From positions 183,811 through 247,810 of the forward strand of contig NMRB01000267.1 of the NCBI GenBank assembly GCA_002633025.1: 64,000 nucleotides of DNA, read 5' to 3'. How positions within the stretch are numbered: position 1 is the stretch's first letter; each line of letters opens with the position of its first letter. Below the pieces are notes generated by a model. The model was not told where the DNA came from. It ran no database searches and saw nothing but the letters and a program-made list of their open reading frames with translations. Positions 59,215 to 64,000 of the stretch are shown here, in pieces. This stretch comes from Notospermus geniculatus. Lineage: Eukaryota > Nemertea > Pilidiophora > Heteronemertea > Lineidae. A program made the translations under genes and the position numbers.

Positions 59215-62200
59215 ATGGTATGGAGACTGTTGAGACACATACAGAGTTGAAGTGTGGTACCTTACATAATGAAGGGTTAGTAATGGTATCACAGCGCGTC
59301 AAACTTCTGAAGTGATGAAAAGATTGACCGTTAGCCCACATCCTTCTCTGAATGGGGATGCAAACCGAATTCCCATGCTTATGTTGTAGCCTAGTGTCTG
59401 GATTGCTCGCTTTAAAGAGCGGGTGAGACTAAACGAAATCACAAACTAAATGAAAATACGTCATTAGCAGGTTGATTCATATACCTCGATTGTCCCACAG
59501 CTCTCGGTGCTCTTTAAATTTTCTCTGGCGTCAAACTTGTCTAACCTGTTGATGGCCTGTTTATCCAGCAGCCATGTTTAACGGGATGACACAACGTCTG
59601 AATACACACAGTGATGTCAGATAAATCACCACGTAAAGAATTATCTTACTGATGGGCATACAGGTGATCCCTCTGAACAATCATGAACCATATCAAGACC
59701 TACTCAGCTGCTCATTATTGTATTCGTACCGTATCATACAACAAATAAATCTATTTTGAAATTGACAGAACGATGGAATGATTTATAATGTATTGTCGAG
59801 TAGACTTTTTCTACACTGTCGGTCAACGCCTATTGAACATATCAGATATTCATGAGAGCTGCTTTGTGCTGTGTTTGCAATCGATGTTCTTCATGTCTCT
59901 GAACTTTTCTGCCTTATACCGTCCCTGTAGAAAGTTACAAAGGCATATCTGGTCACAAGATACCACCAGCTTCTTTGCATTAGTTCTATGTGACAGAACA
60001 CGACCGTAGAGACTGGGGTGGTCTAATTCATTGGACGCAACAGGACTGTAAAATGGCACAACAGTCGGTGGGCTAAACAAACACGCATTTTATGAATCTC
60101 ACTTCATTAAAACCAGCTTTGACTGGCACCATCTTGAACCGGGCATGTGGCCAATGGGCAACCAATTAGGTAGCGGAAACCGTTTGCTGTCCATCGAAGT
60201 GAAATCATACATTATAAATCAGAATAATATTATATTTCTCTCAGTTGGCCGTCTACTCATGAATCGTGCTGGTCTTCCACGCGAGAAATGTTTTACCCTC
60301 CTGCATCACGCTTGTGTGGTCATCTACTAATTGGGAAAGGATTCCACGGACCCGCAGGAGTAAGTCTTGCCACGTTTTCTGTAGTGGTAACACCTTCTTC
60401 TGCTACGTTGGACAACGAATGGTTGCAATTTTTGCATGCAATTGTGACTAGCAACTGGACCGCGCTACTTAAATGAGGACTAATAGAATGGTCATTGTAT
60501 TTGGGACCAACGACAAACCTTCCATCCTATTCGACCTATTTAAGACTTGTTTCATTATAATGCTTGAACGAAACAATCAACATCGTCGTTCGTTAATGCT
60601 ATTAAAAATTTATAGTGTTTTTAAGTCACATTACATGTACATTTTGCTACATTTCACATTTTTGCTGATTTTCAGCTATAATAAACGGCTGCAATGTAGA
60701 CATGCCACTCGGAACTGATTGTGGCTTCCAGTTTCTTATAGCTGCATTATCAATCCAAAAACAGTTTGTACTCCAGTATCTTTTTTTCTCGAGAAGACTA
60801 GCCGGGGGCTGACATTGGGACTGATGCTCGCTTCCATTACGATAGACAAGGTACTCCTAATGGCAGTATCTCGAACCCATTACGAAATCAACGATCTGTA
60901 TAGGAAATGAATTATTTTGTTCCGTTTCGTATGAAATGATGCAGACACGAGTCTCGTCTGCCACCTGTCGCGCGGAAATCTGAAATATCGCGAGACATCG
61001 CCCGGGCGGCCATTTTGATTCCCCGCATTACATATGGCTTCCAATCCTGCCATAAATCTCATCCCCAGGCCTTACCAGACCTGTTCTTGCGTATGAGAGA
61101 TTAGCCGTCGTGCCACCTGGATATGAGGATGCAAGTTACGCTTCTCTAGTGGAGTTTCAGTGGTTAAACTGTTGTCATGTGTGAATCGCGTGTCACTATC
61201 GCAAACGGTAAGGGGACGTTTTGTAAATTGAATGGGTCATTTGGCGTCTTACGCTCAGGTTCCGGGGAGGGCCCAACAAAACAATGGAATTGATGAAAAC
61301 TGAGAAATAACTACCAATTTGTGAGACGAAGAGTTGAATAATTAATTCTCGGGCTCATCACCGCCAGCGGAGGAGATTCATTGGCATTCTCCCTCATTTA
61401 ATTGTGCTTTGACATCGCCAAGTTATGATAAATGAAAGTTAATGTTGCCCATCAAATAACCTGTAATTTGTCCAAGATGACTGCAATGTAGTTAATTGCT
61501 AATGTAAATAGGAGAGACAACGCAAGAAGCTTTCCTATTCATTCAGAGTCAGCCCTCGGTCGTCATCCTTCGATAAACATCCCGACACCTGAAAGCTGAT
61601 ATTTAGCCGCCTTTTCGCGCCAAGACCTTGACCAATTTGGAGAGGTATCATTACTCCGTCCAAGTCATCATTAAATCAACATTACAATTGACCGAGGAAA
61701 GGAGGGGCCCAAGGGACCTTTGTGTTTTGACCCTTGGGCAATTAGTACCCCCACATAGCAACAGTATTCCCTTACATCATTATTCAAGACCTTTATTTGC
61801 GTTTTATTTGTATTTTCATCAGCATTTGCCGTGAATGCATTTATTTCATATGATTGATATCACTCTTCATGCGATGTAAAGAATGATTTGAATTTTAATT
61901 TCATTCTGGAAGGACGATCTTCATTTGTAATCTTATTTTTATTTCATTTTTCCGTCATTCAGATGATGCTACCGTCATTCAGATGATGCTACCGTATAAG
62001 GGTTAAAAAGCTAGTTGGCTTGGATCACTCCGTAAAAGATTGGAAATGTCCTTTGCAAAGTGATCCAAATCCAACAAGCTACATGTACACTGCCGCCATT
62101 TATCGATAAAGTGGTGAACTAAAATTACTGTGTAAGGTGTAGACTGGTTCCTGTGTTCGCCGCTCCGCTCCGACGGCACTACTCTCTCCGTTCCTGGTTC

Positions 62201-62927
62201 CACAACTTGTGGTTATTTTTATGGTAATATTGGAGGAAGTAATGTAGAAATACATTTTCCAGCGAACGGGGTGGTGAATTTTCGAACTAGTGGACAGTGA
62301 TTCCATTGAGATCGGTGCTTCGCGTTTCTGTCACTCAAGATAACCACACTCAGTGTGAGATGAAGTGTCACCTACCGGTATTCGAATGAACTTCACAAAG
62401 GAACTGAAACTGGTGGCAATCCATTTTATTGTTAGATACAGCTGAAATGATTGGCTACCACATTTTGTGGTGTGGATTTTCATGTACAGTTCCATGTACA
62501 TGTAGCAGCGCAGCACGTTTTTGTCATTAACCAGTTATAAAAATTCAGGAGTGTATATTGCAAAAAAATGTCTGACCCCAAGTGAAAATCGGAGCCAATT
62601 TGACGACGGGCGTCCCTTTGGTAAAGAATTCTCAAGTTAGAAAGACTTAACCGAAATGAATGCAATTTAAACCTATGGACAAATTATCACATTCTACTGA
62701 CAAATTGATGTCTGTAATCGTTTCCACATACATGCAAAAGGGTTCACTTCTAATCTGAATCTCTCCTAATGCAGTTAGCATAGACAGAACGCACGCACGC
62801 ACGAGAGTTTCTATAAACCCATTAAAAAGCTGCCAATGTAATCGCTTTAAAGCAGATTTCAAACGATGAAAAAGTTGGAAAAATAATTAGTCAGATTTGT
62901 GAAAAGAATGTAAAAAGAAAAAAATAT
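59215..62927. other. No gene recognised
   Basis: A GC-richer patch with CpGs lies at 60940-61030. The stretch 61320-61560 has many ATTA/TAAT cores and could be regulatory, without further support. Confidence 0.4.
61952..61994 (+). repeat. Two copies of a 20-bp unit
   Basis: CCGTCATTCAGATGATGCTA occurs twice in direct succession. Confidence 0.9.
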
Positions 62928-63009
62928 GTTATCGAGAGGATTCGAATCCACGTAGAGACTTCTGTCTGGGTTTCAAGCCCTACGTGTCGCCATTGCGCCA
63001 TCCGTCAAC
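62928..63009 (-). tRNA. tRNA-Ser(UGA)-like sequence, possibly a pseudogene
   Basis: These 82 bases have the length and layout of a type II tRNA. The ends GTTGACG and CGATAAC pair at six of seven positions, one of them G-U. The sequence has an A-box TGGCGCAATGG, an anticodon loop CTTGAAA with TGA at 62975-62973, a possible variable arm AGAC/GTCT, a B-box ATTCGAATCC and a T run downstream for Pol III termination. Against it, the T stem pairs poorly (A instead of G before TTCGAAT). It may be a decayed tRNA or a tRNA-derived repeat. Confidence 0.4.
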
Positions 63010-63860
63010 GCGACGACCGTCCAGAATCGTTGCAACTTCTGCAATGGCTCTGTGGGTTGGGCTAAGAAGTTTCGCCGTCGATTCTATTTCGCTCGCAAGC
63101 AGCTCGTTCCTGTCTCTGCGTCTGGTACACGAGACACAATGCTACACTTGAAGACAACAGGCCGCCGCCTAGAAGACACCTATTGTCACCGAATAGAACT
63201 AACTAGACCAACCTGTCTCTGATGACAGCCCAAAGCCATGAAAGCTGGTTGGTGGTAAAATCCCAACACACCGACCAAATCTGCTAATGACTTAGAAATT
63301 TGGCCATCTTCCCGACCTACTGATGGCTAAGAACTAGAAAATGACTGTTGGATGTGGATCCCTGCTCAAACCATCCAAATTTAGTATACATGTATAAGCC
63401 AATAAACACAGAACTGTTGTCATCTATTCATCTATCGACGGCCCAGTCTCGGGCTCGAGTTTAGGTTTCGGTTTTATCATCAGCGGACCTCTGACCTCAT
63501 TTGCAAACGGAAATCTTGCACTCGGTAATTTCCGATTGTCGTCGGCGAGATCGACGCACATTCTGTGATTTCCAGTTGTGCCATGCAGATTGAAGGTGAC
63601 AGGTCAAAATAATTCGATTTCGACCAATGGGAGTATTATTTGTTATTGTTTACATTTGGCGAAGGGAAAGACTAGAGCATGTAGTGGTATCCGTTCACAG
63701 AATAAACGATTTTCTGTCCTTTTGCTGGCGACTACCTATTTTTGAGGTGGAAAAATTGTGATGGTTTACAATAAAGGAAAGATACTGCATTGCGTCATGT
63801 AGACGAGAGACAGTGCCACACGTCCAGACGGCAGGGCACTGTAATTAGATGACACCTATT
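63010..63860. other. No gene recognised
   Basis: This flanks the tRNA-like sequence and the edge minisatellite. GACACCTATTGTCA occurs at about 63175 and again at 63851, just where the array begins. Confidence 0.4.
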
Positions 63861-64000
63861 GTCATCATGGAGAATGACCATCATCATCATGGAGAATAAC
63901 CATCATCATCATGGAGAATAACCATCATCATCATGGAGAATAACCATCATCATCATGGAGAATGACCATCATCATCATGGAGAATGACCATCATCATCAT
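63861..64000 (+). repeat. 22-bp minisatellite, second array (cut by window edge)
   Basis: At least six units with the core CCATCATCATCATGGAGAAT preceded by GA or AA run to the last base. The core matches that at 13460-14433, but the variable dinucleotide differs and introduces stops (GAATGA, GAATAA). Confidence 0.9.

Overview
This is eukaryotic, metazoan DNA from a marine-type invertebrate: AT-rich, sparse in coding sequence, full of interspersed and tandem repeats, with one spliced gene whose exons join at canonical GT-AG sites. TACATGTA-type motifs are common, and one repeat family ends in GGTGAGC followed by a palindrome. That style reminds me of mollusc and other lophotrochozoan genomes, but I cannot name the species or exclude other invertebrates.

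The only protein gene I recognise with confidence is the ParaHox homeobox gene Gsx (Gsh/ind family) on the minus strand. Exon 1 (27090-27522) carries the family N-terminal motif MSRSFFVDSLI and a CPLC motif. Exon 2 (23570-24045) carries the homeodomain. The splice is in frame and predicts 302 residues. No other homeobox (Xlox, Cdx) was found in the window.

The locus is strongly rearranged. Exon 2, its 3' flank and part of the intron lie in one arm of an inverted repeat of about 2.9 kb per arm (16134-19016 and 21555-24468, loop about 2.5 kb). A second complete exon 2 therefore sits on the plus strand at 16553-17028. The two exon-2 copies differ at only five positions, all synonymous. The intron also carries a tandem duplication that includes the last 76 bases of exon 1 with its splice donor, creating a possible alternative first exon. 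The outer end of the right palindrome arm coincides with the start of that tandem duplication.

Elsewhere the window is mostly repeats. There is a near-tandem 1.6-kb direct duplication (5685-9028); a dispersed family ending in GGTCCATGGACC (10.0-14.7 and 56.1 kb); a 22-bp minisatellite (13460-14433) that recurs at the right edge; a 41-bp satellite (31.7-32.3 kb); a 90-bp triplet (43.9-44.2 kb); and a 2.0-2.4-kb tandem duplication with a single N at its junction (44856-49275). Small non-autonomous transposons include a Harbinger-like element whose empty site is visible in the sister copy, a hAT-like element with an 8-bp target duplication, and a foldback element at 58.6-59.2 kb. A tRNA-Ser-like sequence lies at 62.9-63.0 kb. 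The remaining stretches show no gene that I can support. Several duplications have the size and divergence expected either of real recent duplication or of two haplotypes placed side by side by an assembler. This cannot be settled from sequence alone.
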